IMG/VR virus record: IMGVR_UViG_3300047560_000147
Span: 1 to 24,307 of that record
DNA from: a virus
Strand: one strand, 5' to 3'
DNA: 24,307 nucleotides
In this document: in pieces, positions 16,371-24,307 of the stretch
Layout: each line of letters opens with the position of its first letter
Numbering within the stretch: position 1 is the first letter of the stretch
Position numbers and translations under genes: made by a program
Notes under the pieces: generated by a model
What the model saw: only the letters and a program-made list of their open reading frames with translations
Told to the model about the DNA's origin: nothing
Databases searched by the model: none

Positions 16371-17062
16371 TATTGTTGTTTTTGATCAGTGTATGCTTCT
16401 TCTGCACGAGCCGCTGATGTAACATCCATCTCTCTAATACTAACGCCTGCGTATTCGCAAACCTTAATTACTAACTTAGGGAAGTCAGATATAGCTAACT
16501 CGAAATCTTGATAGTCATTAGCCGATTGATTAAACAAAGGGCTACCGTTTACTACTGTATATGTCCACTTTGGATCCGCTGGATAGCGAACATAATAAAT
16601 ATTAATGTCATCTGTAATAGTAGTAGGATACACAGCTATCTGACTTCCTTGCATAACATATGTAGGATATGTTTCTGTAGGTGCTGTCAAATTGGAATTA
16701 AGCAAATAATATAATTTACCTTGGTCCACGTGAGTAACCTCTTTACCATTATAGTATAGTACATTTAATAAGAAAAAGTTATTAGGTAGATCAAACTTGC
16801 CATCTACAGAATTATATACTAAGTCTTCATTCTTAGAGAAGTAATCAATCGTTTGGTCTATTTGTTTAGTGATATCTGAATACCCACTAGTCTCCATTCC
16901 CTTCAAATCACTAATCTTAGTTTTCTGAAAGTCATAGAAGTATTGTTGAAATAATTCTAACTGAGCCTGCTTTGCAAAGCTGTTGAATTCTTCTGGTGTA
17001 ATGAAGCCATTTCTCTCCTTGGCGACAATATTCAGCACAGTGTTATATACAGAATTTATCAT
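16370..17062 (-). CDS. Head-tail adaptor-like protein (T7 gp11 / P22 gp4-like position)
   Basis: A 230-aa protein with an N-terminal helical half (FITPEEFNSFAKQAQLELFQ) followed by a beta section (DGKFDLPNNFFLLNVLYYNG; YPTYVMQGSQIAVYPT; DINIYYVRYPADPKW) and a helical end (DFPKLVIKVCEYAGVSIRE). The layout, size and place between capsid and tail hub fit adaptor proteins that bind below the portal, such as T7 gp11 (196 aa). It is the first gene after an intrinsic terminator and has a TATCTTTG box 5 bases before its ATG, so it may begin a separate transcription unit. It shares a one-base overlap with the next connector gene. Function is inferred from order and fold pattern. Confidence 0.68.
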   Translation of the reverse strand: MINSVYNTVLNIVAKERNGFITPEEFNSFAKQAQLELFQQYFYDFQKTKISDLKGMETSGYSDITKQIDQTIDYFSKNEDLVYNSVDGKFDLPNNFFLLNVLYYNGKEVTHVDQGKLYYLLNSNLTAPTETYPTYVMQGSQIAVYPTTITDDINIYYVRYPADPKWTYTVVNGSPLFNQSANDYQDFELAISDFPKLVIKVCEYAGVSIREMDVTSAARAEEAYTDQKQQ

Positions 17063-17067
17063 AATGA

Positions 17068-17075
17068 CAAAGATA
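17068..17075 (-). promoter_or_regulatory. Putative -7 box TATCTTTG before the adaptor gene
   Basis: The minus strand reads TATCTTTGTCATT then ATG (17062). The box matches TAnnTTTG and lies just after the terminator hairpin at 17085-17101, partly within its T-rich tail. No TTG lies at the expected distance upstream. If used, the transcript would be nearly leaderless. Confidence 0.28.
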
Positions 17076-17077
17076 AT

Positions 17078-17101
17078 AAAAAAAGGGCACTCAGTGTGCC
17101 C
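17078..17101 (-). terminator. Intrinsic terminator downstream of the 248-aa gene
   Basis: On the minus strand GGGCAC (17101-17096) pairs with GTGCCC (17090-17085) around loop ACTGA, followed by TTTTTTT (17084-17078). It begins 8 bases after the stop of the 248-aa gene and ends before the adaptor gene, separating capsid genes from connector and tail genes. Confidence 0.85.
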
Positions 17102-17108
17102 TCTTAAT

Positions 17109-17855
17109 TTAGCGATACTTTTTAGATAGTATCTCGTATGTGTCTAGACCATCATTGCTTTGTAGCCACGATGCTAGTAGTTTTAGTGGGTCCTCACCAA
17201 ATGGTATACCCATTAATTTATTCTTGTTATCAGGTAAGTTAAAGAAGATATCACGTTTCTTATTTTTCAATACGAATGTTCCATCTTGCATAGCTTTTGC
17301 TGCAATATCATTAAGCTTAAGCTCAGGGTCATTTAACATATTCAAGAACTCACGTGGGTGATTACGAGCATAAAGAATTAAGTCACGCTTAAGTTCTTCA
17401 CTAGATAATCTATCTACACGAGCTCCTAATAATACACGACCTAATGCATCTGCAGTATTGATATCCAATTCACGTGCTGCAATCTGAGCATCTAATTGAG
17501 CATTTAATGTGTCAATCTGATTAGTTGCATCTCTCTGAGTATCAACTTCTTCGAACAACACGCCATTATCTGGGTGGAATTCTAAGAATTGTTGTAATAC
17601 TTGGTTGTACTTATTTACGGCTAACACACCATCTTCAAAGATGATTGGCTCCAAAATAAAATTTCCATCTTGCTCATCTTCAAATGGAGATTTCTGATTA
17701 ACTGCATAACGTAATGCACGGTTAAGTCCTTTTGATGAATCAAAATGTAATAAAGGTTTATTTCTAGTATTTCTACTAGCAAGCATAAATGAGATAGGGA
17801 ATGTTTTTCTTTTAAGGACATAGACTTTGTCCTTTAATTCTTTCTGAGTTGACAT
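17109..17855 (-). CDS. Unrecognised virion-block protein between two terminators
   Basis: A 248-aa protein that I cannot name, though similar proteins seem to follow capsid genes in related phages. Residues 1-60 are basic and beta-like (VYVLKRKTFPISFMLASRN); residues 60-110 are mixed; 110-145 form a polar helix (QIDTLNAQLDAQIAARELD). Residues 150-248 include RDLILYARNHPREFLNMLND, then a beta-like GTFVLKNKKRDIFFNLPDN and GIPFGEDPLKLLASWLQS. There is no signal peptide or membrane helix. It lies alone between the capsid-gene terminator and another terminator, so it may be expressed partly by readthrough. Candidate roles are a capsid-decorating or portal-proximal protein; both are guesses from position. 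Confidence 0.7.
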   Translation of the reverse strand: MSTQKELKDKVYVLKRKTFPISFMLASRNTRNKPLLHFDSSKGLNRALRYAVNQKSPFEDEQDGNFILEPIIFEDGVLAVNKYNQVLQQFLEFHPDNGVLFEEVDTQRDATNQIDTLNAQLDAQIAARELDINTADALGRVLLGARVDRLSSEELKRDLILYARNHPREFLNMLNDPELKLNDIAAKAMQDGTFVLKNKKRDIFFNLPDNKNKLMGIPFGEDPLKLLASWLQSNDGLDTYEILSKKYR

Positions 17856-17890
17856 TTTATTTGATTTTAAATTTTAAACAAATTAAATAA

Positions 17891-17910
17891 GGGGAGACCG
17901 AAGCCTCCCC
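17891..17910 (-). terminator. Intrinsic terminator with UUCG loop just after the capsid gene
   Basis: The minus strand reads GGGGAGGC-TTCG-GTCTCCCC: an 8-bp stem with one G-U pair, closed by C-G around a UUCG tetraloop, followed by TTATTTAATT. It starts 9 bases after the capsid gene stop codon. Strong hairpin, moderate U tract. It resembles in position the T7 terminator directly downstream of gene 10. Confidence 0.88.
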
Positions 17911-17919
17911 CTAAGTTTA

Positions 17920-19335
17920 CTAGTTCTCGAACAAGAAGAAGTTGTTCGCACCAAGAGTACATAATGCACGCTCAGATAAGAAGTTAACTTCCATTGCATC
18001 TAAAGAACTTGTTTGAGCACCACCAGCAGAACCAGTGATCCAAGTTTTGTAACGACGATCTTCAGTTTCAGAAGCACGGTAACGAACGTGTAAGAACGGA
18101 CGCTTTGCATTCTTTCCTAAGATTTGATCGTATACGTTAGTAGAACCTGCAGGTACCAAGATACCATTGATAGCTCCACCTACGATTCCACCACGAGTAG
18201 TTGCATCGTTTAAGTATTTCCAGTCAGTCTTGTAGAAATCGTATCCACGCTTAAAGCCTGTGAAACCTAAGTTTAACGCCATAGTCTCGCTGTTGTCGAA
18301 TAAACCATAAGAAGTACCACCTGCTCCATAAGAGTTTTGAGATGCCAACATATCGTCGATATCAAAACCAAACTTACGGTTTAAGAAGATAACGTTCTCT
18401 TGGATTGCTCCTTGCTTGTCAAGACGTTGGATGATAGAATCGAAGTCAGACAAAGTAGTTGGGTTACCACCTGCCCAAACGTTTCCACGCTCTGCAACTG
18501 CATTGAATAAACCTTGAGTACCAGCAGCACCAGGTTGTACTTGAGAAGAAGCAACTGTTAAGTAAGTAGCAGCAGCTGAACCTGATTCAGCAGGAACACC
18601 TTCAACCATTGACATCTCTAAGTAATCTTCGAAACGTAAACGAGTCTCGTGCTCAGATTTGATGTACCATAAGTAACCAGTAGCACCGTTCTCAGAAGTT
18701 ACTTCAACCCATCCGATTTGAGCCATATCAGAACCAGATACAGTGTACTTGTCCTTGATGATAATTGGCTTGTTCTCGAAGAATAAGTCTTGAGACTCTA
18801 AAGAACCGTCCATTCCTAATGAACCTTTAGTGAATTCAGAACCGTAAACGAATGCAGTAGAAGCAGTATCTACAGCAATTGATTGTCCTGAAGCAGCATA
18901 GTAAGCAACTGTGAAAGTGTTAGCAGTTGTATCTACTGCAGTGATAACCGCTTTATCAGAAGCAGAACCAGCATTTGCAGATAAGAATACAGTTTGGTTA
19001 ACACGGAAGTTAACAGTTACGTTAGCATCGTTAACAGTCCACACTGCAGTATCATCACCAGCATCACCAGCTGAAGTAACGTCAACATATTTAGTGTGTA
19101 AACGACCTTGCTCTGCCCACTTAATTAAGTCAGAGTTAGAAGGTAATTCTGCACCTACCATACGTAAGAAAGATGCAATAGAACGATTACCATAACGCTC
19201 GAATTCTGCCTCGTAAGTATCAGGAAGATACTGGTTTAAGAAATCGAAGTTAGTAATGTAGTTTGTAGGCAATGTTGCCTTTACCGCTGAGGGCTCTAAT
19301 TGATAACCCGGGGTAGCTTGAACTGATCCAGCCAT
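17920..19335 (-). CDS. Major capsid protein
   Basis: A 471-aa protein of the HK97-fold size class, identified by position after portal and scaffold genes and by sequence pattern: TNYITNFDFLNQYLPDTYEA and RSIASFLRMVGAELPSNSDL near the N-terminus, a QENVIFLNRKFGFDIDDML segment in the body, and the C-terminal end FLSERALCTLGANNFFLFEN, which resembles capsid proteins of Bacteroidota podovirus-like phages. Residues about 84-170 look like an inserted beta domain (FRVNQTVFLSANAGS, then KAVITAVDTTANTFTVAYY). The 18-base leader before the ATG contains no G on the coding strand (mostly A and C), a sign of efficient initiation without Shine-Dalgarno in this host group. A strong terminator follows, consistent with high expression. 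Composition is less AT-rich than in the ejection genes. Confidence 0.88.
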   Translation of the reverse strand: MAGSVQATPGYQLEPSAVKATLPTNYITNFDFLNQYLPDTYEAEFERYGNRSIASFLRMVGAELPSNSDLIKWAEQGRLHTKYVDVTSAGDAGDDTAVWTVNDANVTVNFRVNQTVFLSANAGSASDKAVITAVDTTANTFTVAYYAASGQSIAVDTASTAFVYGSEFTKGSLGMDGSLESQDLFFENKPIIIKDKYTVSGSDMAQIGWVEVTSENGATGYLWYIKSEHETRLRFEDYLEMSMVEGVPAESGSAAATYLTVASSQVQPGAAGTQGLFNAVAERGNVWAGGNPTTLSDFDSIIQRLDKQGAIQENVIFLNRKFGFDIDDMLASQNSYGAGGTSYGLFDNSETMALNLGFTGFKRGYDFYKTDWKYLNDATTRGGIVGGAINGILVPAGSTNVYDQILGKNAKRPFLHVRYRASETEDRRYKTWITGSAGGAQTSSLDAMEVNFLSERALCTLGANNFFLFEN

Positions 19336-19353
19336 TGTTTTGTGTTTTTGGTT

Positions 19354-20445
19354 TTAGTTTTTTAAAGATTTAATCTTAAGTCTGTTACCGTGATCACTAT
19401 CCAATGCCGTTACTTTAAACCCACCTTTCTCGATATTCTGTGGAGCATTTCTAACGCTCATATCGATGTTCTTACTTTGACGAACTGAATCATCAATCGC
19501 ATCTGCTTTGCCCATATCATAAAAGAATTTGGCCATTGCATCAGGGTTCATTGCCGCAGCAATTGTTTTGTGATACTGTTTAGCATCCTTAATGTATCCA
19601 TTTTCATCAACAAAATTTGTGAAGAATTTGGAAATGTCTGTTTGTTGAGCTTTCAGCTGCTCTGGAGTTCCAGGTTTATAAGATACTTCCTTATCTCCAA
19701 CTTTGAAATCAAAACCTTTGAATTCATCAGAGAATAATTCGTTTGTCTTATTCATAAAGTACTCCGACTTTTTAGCCTGGTCTTGCTGCATAGCAGTAGA
19801 TTGGCTGATATATTGCTTGTAAGATTCCAAAGCTTCTCTGTCCTCAGCAGGAATAGTAGCTTCCATCCTCGACTCAAGGGGAGCTTTATATTTTTCCTTT
19901 TGTTCTTCAAAGTACTTTGACGCCTTGCCAAGTTCTTTTTTAAGTGCTAACTTCTTGCGTTTGATTTCTTTCTCGTCATCAATATCCTCATCGTATGCAA
20001 ACTTTGATTCATATTCGAATGCGATATCCTCATCATCAAAATCAGGATTAATCTCACGCATATAGTCAGCTAGAAGTCTTTCTGGGTTAACCTTAGAAAA
20101 ATCTTGGTTAACACGATAGAAATCTTCTAAACCACGCCCTGTCTCTTTCTTGAATTTTAAGAAAGCATTTACATCTTCAGGAAGTAACTCCTGTTGTTGT
20201 GGTTTCTCTACAAATAGTTCATCCAAAGAGTTTACCTCCTTGTTGAATTTTGTTTTTAAATATGAAAGAACGTCGTTGTCGCCAAATTGTGGTGACTCTA
20301 CTACAGGTGGCTCTTCTATAGGTGACTCCTCTACAGGAGCTACATCTTCAGCCATTTTTTGTTCGTGCTCATCAAGCAACTGTTGCTCGATTTCTTGCAC
20401 AGACTTTTCTTCAAAGTCTACAAGTTTTACTTGAATATTATCCAT
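19354..20445 (-). CDS. Scaffold-like protein
   Basis: A 363-aa, strongly charged protein between portal and major capsid genes, the usual place for a scaffolding protein that directs procapsid assembly and is then lost. The N-terminus is very acidic with a proline/glutamate stretch (EESPIEEPPVVESPQ). Residues 135-225 are highly helical and charged (EDIDDEKEIKRKKLALKKEL; FEEQKEKYKAPLESRMEA), and the end is basic (NRLKIKSLKN), as in scaffold proteins that bind capsid subunits through a C-terminal basic helix. No protease motif is seen. The ATG lies 19 bases after a TACTTTTG box, and the stop is 18 bases before the capsid start, so the two are probably on one transcript. Identification is by context and composition. 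Confidence 0.75.
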   Translation of the reverse strand: MDNIQVKLVDFEEKSVQEIEQQLLDEHEQKMAEDVAPVEESPIEEPPVVESPQFGDNDVLSYLKTKFNKEVNSLDELFVEKPQQQELLPEDVNAFLKFKKETGRGLEDFYRVNQDFSKVNPERLLADYMREINPDFDDEDIAFEYESKFAYDEDIDDEKEIKRKKLALKKELGKASKYFEEQKEKYKAPLESRMEATIPAEDREALESYKQYISQSTAMQQDQAKKSEYFMNKTNELFSDEFKGFDFKVGDKEVSYKPGTPEQLKAQQTDISKFFTNFVDENGYIKDAKQYHKTIAAAMNPDAMAKFFYDMGKADAIDDSVRQSKNIDMSVRNAPQNIEKGGFKVTALDSDHGNRLKIKSLKN

Positions 20446-20464
20446 TTAATTTAATTTAGTTGCA

Positions 20465-20472
20465 CAAAAGTA
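20465..20472 (-). promoter_or_regulatory. Putative -7 box TACTTTTG before scaffold and capsid genes
   Basis: On the minus strand TACTTTTGTGCAAC lies in the 37-base gap between the portal stop and scaffold ATG, 19 bases before that ATG. It matches TAnnTTTG followed by T. No TTG is seen at the normal distance upstream. If real, it would add transcription of the scaffold and capsid genes, ended by the terminator at 17891-17910. Confidence 0.38.
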
Positions 20473-20482
20473 ATAATAAAAA

Positions 20483-22915
20483 TTATCTTGGGTTGAATTG
20501 TTCTAAATTAAAGCCATCTAGTGAGTCTTCTTCTGATTCGAAGTTCATCGCTGGAAGGTCTTTTTGACGTTGTTCAATTAACTTAGATTGTTGAGTAGCT
20601 TGAAGTTTTGTGCGATCGTCTTTAGCTTTCTCTTTATCCATATCAAGGTTTTTGATTTTATCAATCTCCATACCTTTTAATTGCATATTGTATTCAAATT
20701 CACGTTGCATTAATTGCTCTTTAATCTGAGCTTCTGCTTGCATACGTTGAATATCAAATTGCATCTGTGCTTCAGCAAGTTGTGCTTTAGCTTGAGCTTC
20801 TGCTTGAACCTTTTGTAATGCTGATTGAGCTGCTGCTTGAGAAGATTGGATATTACCTTGAGTCTGCATTTGAATCTTAGCTTGCTCATTCTCCATATCC
20901 TTCTTCTGCTTATCCTTACGCTTCATCTTAAGCAACTCATTAGCTAACTTAAGGTTCTTCATTTGACGGATATCAATAGCATCCTCAAGAGTGATTTGGT
21001 CACGCTGTAGTGCCATCTGAATGTTAGCCTCTAATTGAGACTTCTCTTCTTCGTCAGGAGCAACCTCGATGAAAATACCGAAGTCGTGTAAGTATAAATC
21101 TTTAATTTCTTCTAAAAGACCAACAGCATACTTACCGATTTGCATAGTAAACTCTTCTTTAAAGTCAGAGTATTCTAAGATATCGGCAACACGAAGCGAC
21201 AACGCTTCAGATAATCTACGAGTGATAAATAAACTTCCTTCTAAGATATGGCGAGTTGCTGTATTTGAATTTAATGCAGCAAGTTTCTGAACGCCAACTA
21301 ATGCATCCGGACTAGGAGTGGAGGCATCACGAGCCTCATTCAATCCTGTTACATCACGGATCATACTTAGGTATTGATTGTATGCATTAATCAATGCAGT
21401 AATCTTACCTTGACCACTATTAGTGTTTAACTCTTGTATTGGTACACGACCATGGTTTAAATCACCATCAGTAGTCATACTACGTCCAATAACACTACCC
21501 GTTTGGAAATACAAACGAAGAGCATCCTCAGGATTGTAAGCACCACCAGTTCCTAAGTCAACCTCATTGATACCATCAGCATCGATGAACACACCATCCG
21601 GCACAACACGTTGTAGAACTTGTTGTAATTTAAGATGGGTCATTTGAATTAAGTCAGCAAAAGGAATCATACGACGAGTCAATGACTCGATGATACCTTT
21701 GTACATTCTTGGTGCTACAGCGATGTAGTTTGGTAACGCATATTGAGAAGCAGACTTAGGGCGAACCATATTGCGAGCAAGCTCCCACTTAAGTAAATAA
21801 GGAGATCCAGGTACCATAATACCTTCGTACCATACATCAATTCTCTTTTCAATTCTCTCGAATCTTTCTTCAGTTCCTTCAGGAGGGTTGAAATTTTCAT
21901 CTTTTTGGATTACACGAACGCCATTGTTCTCAAGATATTTCTTCTTGTAAACAAACGTCTTGTCAGTTTTATAATTAAAATATAATAACGTAACTACATC
22001 TCTATTGAAGATATCGCTACGATAAGGACGCATAATTCCATAATAATTGTACCACGCTGTTCCTAATTGTTGAATCTCAGCCAACTCCTCTTTTGTAATG
22101 TCTGGCTTAATCTTAATTAGTTCAGTGATTGGTACTTGCTTTACTTCTCCCCAATAGAAACAATCGTCAAATGTTGGAGATTCAGTGTAACTATAAACAA
22201 TGTTAGCGGGGTCAACATACTCAACACGAACTCCTGTTCCCGGCACAAATGAGTGTTTTACTACTCCGATACCGATTGTTGTGATGTCGTAGTCGACCCT
22301 TTTACGAACGTCTTGATAATGGTTTAAATCTAAAATAGTATTGATTGCCTCCTCCTCAGCAATCTCAATTGCAGGCTTATAATTAAGCTGCATATATAAC
22401 GATAACTCTTGGTCATTCTCTGGCAAGTCTTGCTCAGGAACATTGAATGCATCAATACCAAACTCTTGCTTAGTCTGAACTAAGAAGTCTTTAGCAATCA
22501 TATCTGCCTCAACCATCTCTTGAAACTTAGAGCGTTTGTTAGATGACATTGCATCTTGTGCATATGCTTTAACCTCAAATAAGCGGTCGTGCATACCATT
22601 TACAACGATGTCAACAAACTTAGGGATGATTGGTACAGGAGTCCAGTCTAGGTTGATATGCGACATATCGCCATCAACTTCTAATTGGCTTTTGTATTTA
22701 GCTACTGGTTGCTCACCACGAGCATAAAGTCTAACTCTATGGAAATCAATCCATTGTGAATAGTATCGGCAGCTATTGCCTGTTTTAGCAAACCATTCGT
22801 ATGAGATGCTTTGACCAATTCTTAATCCATACTCCCAAGATGCCTTCTCCGCATCAGTTGCTAACTGCGAAGGGAATTGGGTATCTGGCATTAATATTCC
22901 AGTTGGTTTGTTCAT
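20483..22915 (-). CDS. Portal protein
   Basis: An 810-aa portal protein, the dodecameric ring through which DNA enters and leaves the capsid. N-terminal pattern: DAEKASWEYGLRIGQSISYE and WIDFHRVRLYARGEQPVAKY; then VPIIPKFVDIVVNGMHDRLF (a portal wing or stem segment), and ESLTRRMIPFADLIQMTHLK plus INAYNQYLSMIRDVTGLNEA further on, typical of large portals in Bacteroidota podovirus-like phages. Residues about 654-785 form a long Gln/Ala/Lys/Glu coiled coil (LQKVQAEAQAKAQLAEAQMQ), probably the crown or barrel extending into the capsid. The gene starts at the ATG of an ATGA overlap with the terminase stop and is followed by the scaffold and capsid genes. The length is large for a portal, mostly because of this C-terminal helix. 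Confidence 0.88.
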   Translation of the reverse strand: MNKPTGILMPDTQFPSQLATDAEKASWEYGLRIGQSISYEWFAKTGNSCRYYSQWIDFHRVRLYARGEQPVAKYKSQLEVDGDMSHINLDWTPVPIIPKFVDIVVNGMHDRLFEVKAYAQDAMSSNKRSKFQEMVEADMIAKDFLVQTKQEFGIDAFNVPEQDLPENDQELSLYMQLNYKPAIEIAEEEAINTILDLNHYQDVRKRVDYDITTIGIGVVKHSFVPGTGVRVEYVDPANIVYSYTESPTFDDCFYWGEVKQVPITELIKIKPDITKEELAEIQQLGTAWYNYYGIMRPYRSDIFNRDVVTLLYFNYKTDKTFVYKKKYLENNGVRVIQKDENFNPPEGTEERFERIEKRIDVWYEGIMVPGSPYLLKWELARNMVRPKSASQYALPNYIAVAPRMYKGIIESLTRRMIPFADLIQMTHLKLQQVLQRVVPDGVFIDADGINEVDLGTGGAYNPEDALRLYFQTGSVIGRSMTTDGDLNHGRVPIQELNTNSGQGKITALINAYNQYLSMIRDVTGLNEARDASTPSPDALVGVQKLAALNSNTATRHILEGSLFITRRLSEALSLRVADILEYSDFKEEFTMQIGKYAVGLLEEIKDLYLHDFGIFIEVAPDEEEKSQLEANIQMALQRDQITLEDAIDIRQMKNLKLANELLKMKRKDKQKKDMENEQAKIQMQTQGNIQSSQAAAQSALQKVQAEAQAKAQLAEAQMQFDIQRMQAEAQIKEQLMQREFEYNMQLKGMEIDKIKNLDMDKEKAKDDRTKLQATQQSKLIEQRQKDLPAMNFESEEDSLDGFNLEQFNPR

Positions 22916-24307
22916 ATCTTGTTAATTCTACTGAAGGAACCAGTGTTATCGTAAGTTGCAAATTTAATGCTTATTTTTGACTCTTTTTTCTCAGGCAAAT
23001 ATACGTGCTTTTGATTTGCCATAATAGCATATCCCGAACTAATTGACGCATCAAATTTAGTTCTGTCGTTTACGTCGAATCTAGCCCAGTCTTGAAGTGT
23101 CTTATTGAACGGCATATCGCCTATTTCATCAGGCTGACGGTAGTTACCCTCCATGTCTAATCCCACAAAACGCTCAATGTATGTCTCGATTGCCGTGGCG
23201 TGTGCTTGCTTAATATCTTCACTTGATGACGGTATACCACCAATCTCTCTTTCTGTGAACGACAATTTATGTGCGTGCTTATCAGGACGGTTCATTGAGA
23301 ACCCACGATAGCCTCTATTCTTAAAGTGGTAAAGCAAACGTGCTTTGTTATTCTCACAAAGAATAGGCATACCATAGAACACGCAAGCCATCAGTACCTC
23401 TTCAAAGAATATCTCTGCTGTCTGTGGACGAGCAATGTATTCTAAAAAGAATTGATTGGATGGTGCACCTGTCATATTAAACTTGGTTAATCCGTGCAGT
23501 GAGCCATTTGATCCACCAAAGGTAGCACCTGAGATGTCATAGGGGTCACAGCCAAACGCACCAATATGCTCATTACCTGGATATCTATTCCCATTCTTAG
23601 TAATATAATTATTATTGATGCCTGGTCCCGGTATCCAAGATACTAGGAACCGACCATTCTTGTCAGGTGTCCAAACAACTCTAGTATCTTTTTCTCCATT
23701 AGCCCAATGAAAGTAGCCACGTGTTAGAACGTGGTCTTGGATTAAGCTATCATTATAATCTATCTGCTGATAGATTTTAGTCAAGTTAAATAGAGATGAC
23801 TTAGTCTCATCACGGAAAGCGTGTGATTCTGTTCTAGGGAACTGACGATAGAATTCGTTTAGTGCATCAGGGTTAGCTTTTAGCGATGCCACCTCATTGT
23901 TCCAATACTCAATTACGCCTTGTGTTATCCAAGTACCCTCTGCTGAACGCACAGGTTTCTCTGGTGTCTCTAGGACTGCGTGACCGTACTCGTCAATATA
24001 TCCCTCAAAGTTATACTCCATTGGAATAAAGAGCGAATATAGACCCGATATAGTCTGACCATTCTGGTTTCTTTTCTTGACGTTCGAGTCATAGTAAATA
24101 CGTTTATAGTTTTCTCCACCTTTATCTAGTGCATTAGATGTTGATCCCATCATACACTTACCGATGATCCTAGCACCTAGACGAAGACAAGTTTTTCTGA
24201 CACGCCAACCGTTCTCTATGTTCATAGGACGCTCTAACTTAGCAGCCTCATCCTCAACCAAATATAATAATTTTTCTCCATCATAGGAGTTGTCTGCTGT
24301 GTTACGC
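22912..24307 (-). CDS. Terminase large subunit (N-terminus beyond window)
   Basis: DNA-packaging motor with ATPase and nuclease; 464 residues are visible and the frame remains open to the right edge. The ATPase part starts just before Walker B (KLLYLVEDEAAK, residues 12-23), followed by the coupling motif MGSTSN (53-58); Walker A lies outside the window. The RNase H-like nuclease shows its three acidic positions: D254 in FGCDPYD, E318 in LCENNK, and D419 in FDASISSGYAIMA. The TTG at 24261 is inside the Walker B motif and is not the start. The stop overlaps the portal ATG by four bases (ATGA). Terminase just upstream of the portal differs from T7, where the large terminase gene is at the far end of the block. 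Confidence 0.92.
   Translation of the reverse strand, partial: RNTADNSYDGEKLLYLVEDEAAKLERPMNIENGWRVRKTCLRLGARIIGKCMMGSTSNALDKGGENYKRIYYDSNVKKRNQNGQTISGLYSLFIPMEYNFEGYIDEYGHAVLETPEKPVRSAEGTWITQGVIEYWNNEVASLKANPDALNEFYRQFPRTESHAFRDETKSSLFNLTKIYQQIDYNDSLIQDHVLTRGYFHWANGEKDTRVVWTPDKNGRFLVSWIPGPGINNNYITKNGNRYPGNEHIGAFGCDPYDISGATFGGSNGSLHGLTKFNMTGAPSNQFFLEYIARPQTAEIFFEEVLMACVFYGMPILCENNKARLLYHFKNRGYRGFSMNRPDKHAHKLSFTEREIGGIPSSSEDIKQAHATAIETYIERFVGLDMEGNYRQPDEIGDMPFNKTLQDWARFDVNDRTKFDASISSGYAIMANQKHVYLPEKKESKISIKFATYDNTGSFSRINKI

Noticed and set aside
17621-17821. 66-aa minus-strand frame within the 248-aa gene
   Set aside because: An alternative frame of the same strand; the 248-aa frame is bounded by terminators and has normal protein character.
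18911-19195. 94-aa plus-strand frame opposite the capsid gene
   Set aside because: An antisense shadow of a conserved capsid protein; Ser/Thr/Ala-rich mirror composition and no initiation context.
20150-20434. 94-aa plus-strand frame opposite the scaffold gene
   Set aside because: Ser/Cys-rich translation produced by the antisense of acidic codons; no independent support.
24259-24261. TTG as the start of the terminase gene (449 aa)
   Set aside because: The same frame is open to the window edge and the TTG lies within the Walker B motif (LLYLVEDEAA), so it encodes an internal leucine.
1-24307. Assignment to crAss-like phages
   Set aside because: The BACON domain and portal/capsid patterns suggest relatedness, but the gene order resembles T7 and no diagnostic crAss-like RNA polymerase or replication genes are in the window, so only a Bacteroidota podovirus-like phage is claimed.

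Overview
The window is about 24.3 kb of a tailed-phage genome, most likely a short-tailed (podovirus-like) virus of a Bacteroidota host. The host guess rests on a BACON domain in the tail protein, on -7 boxes of the Bacteroidota type (TAnnTTTG, here always followed by T), and on start codons preceded by A-rich rather than Shine-Dalgarno-like leaders. Twelve of fifteen genes lie on the minus strand and form one packed virion-assembly block that reads from the right edge to about position 1992. Three genes at the left lie on the plus strand and meet the block at a bidirectional hairpin terminator (1963-1990). No intergenic gap exceeds 70 bases, and I see no tRNA, CRISPR, integrase or insertion sequence.

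Minus-strand block, in transcription order: large terminase subunit (truncated by the right edge), portal, scaffold-like protein, major capsid protein, an unrecognised protein, two head-tail connector-like proteins, a very large tail hub protein with a C-terminal BACON domain and cysteine-bounded repeats, a 242-aa tail protein, a GNAT-fold protein, and three internal-virion/ejection-like proteins of 260, 489 and 1957 aa. From the portal onward this order closely matches the T7 series 8-9-10-11-12-13-14-15-16. There is even a terminator directly after the capsid gene, where T7 has one. Capsid and tail genes therefore appear to be expressed in segments set by two intrinsic terminators and several internal promoter-like boxes.

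Plus-strand block: a metallophosphoesterase with an N-terminal helix-turn-helix-like segment, an endonuclease VII-type HNH nuclease starting at TTG in a 4-base overlap with it, and a small helical protein that keeps the exact spacing of four ferroxidase-site residues of Dps.

Most notable points: (1) the tail hub protein looks like a normally continuous polypeptide that has been split, with a BACON-plus-repeat adhesin-like module at the break and the remaining C-terminal part encoded as a separate gene with its own promoter-like element; (2) the giant ejection protein carries an ADP-ribosyltransferase-like domain and an A12 run near its start that could allow slippage; (3) the 13-14-15-16-like ejection cassette is conserved in order although sequence similarity to T7 is slight at best; (4) the Dps-like protein. 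Family names come from recalled sequence patterns, with no database search behind them.
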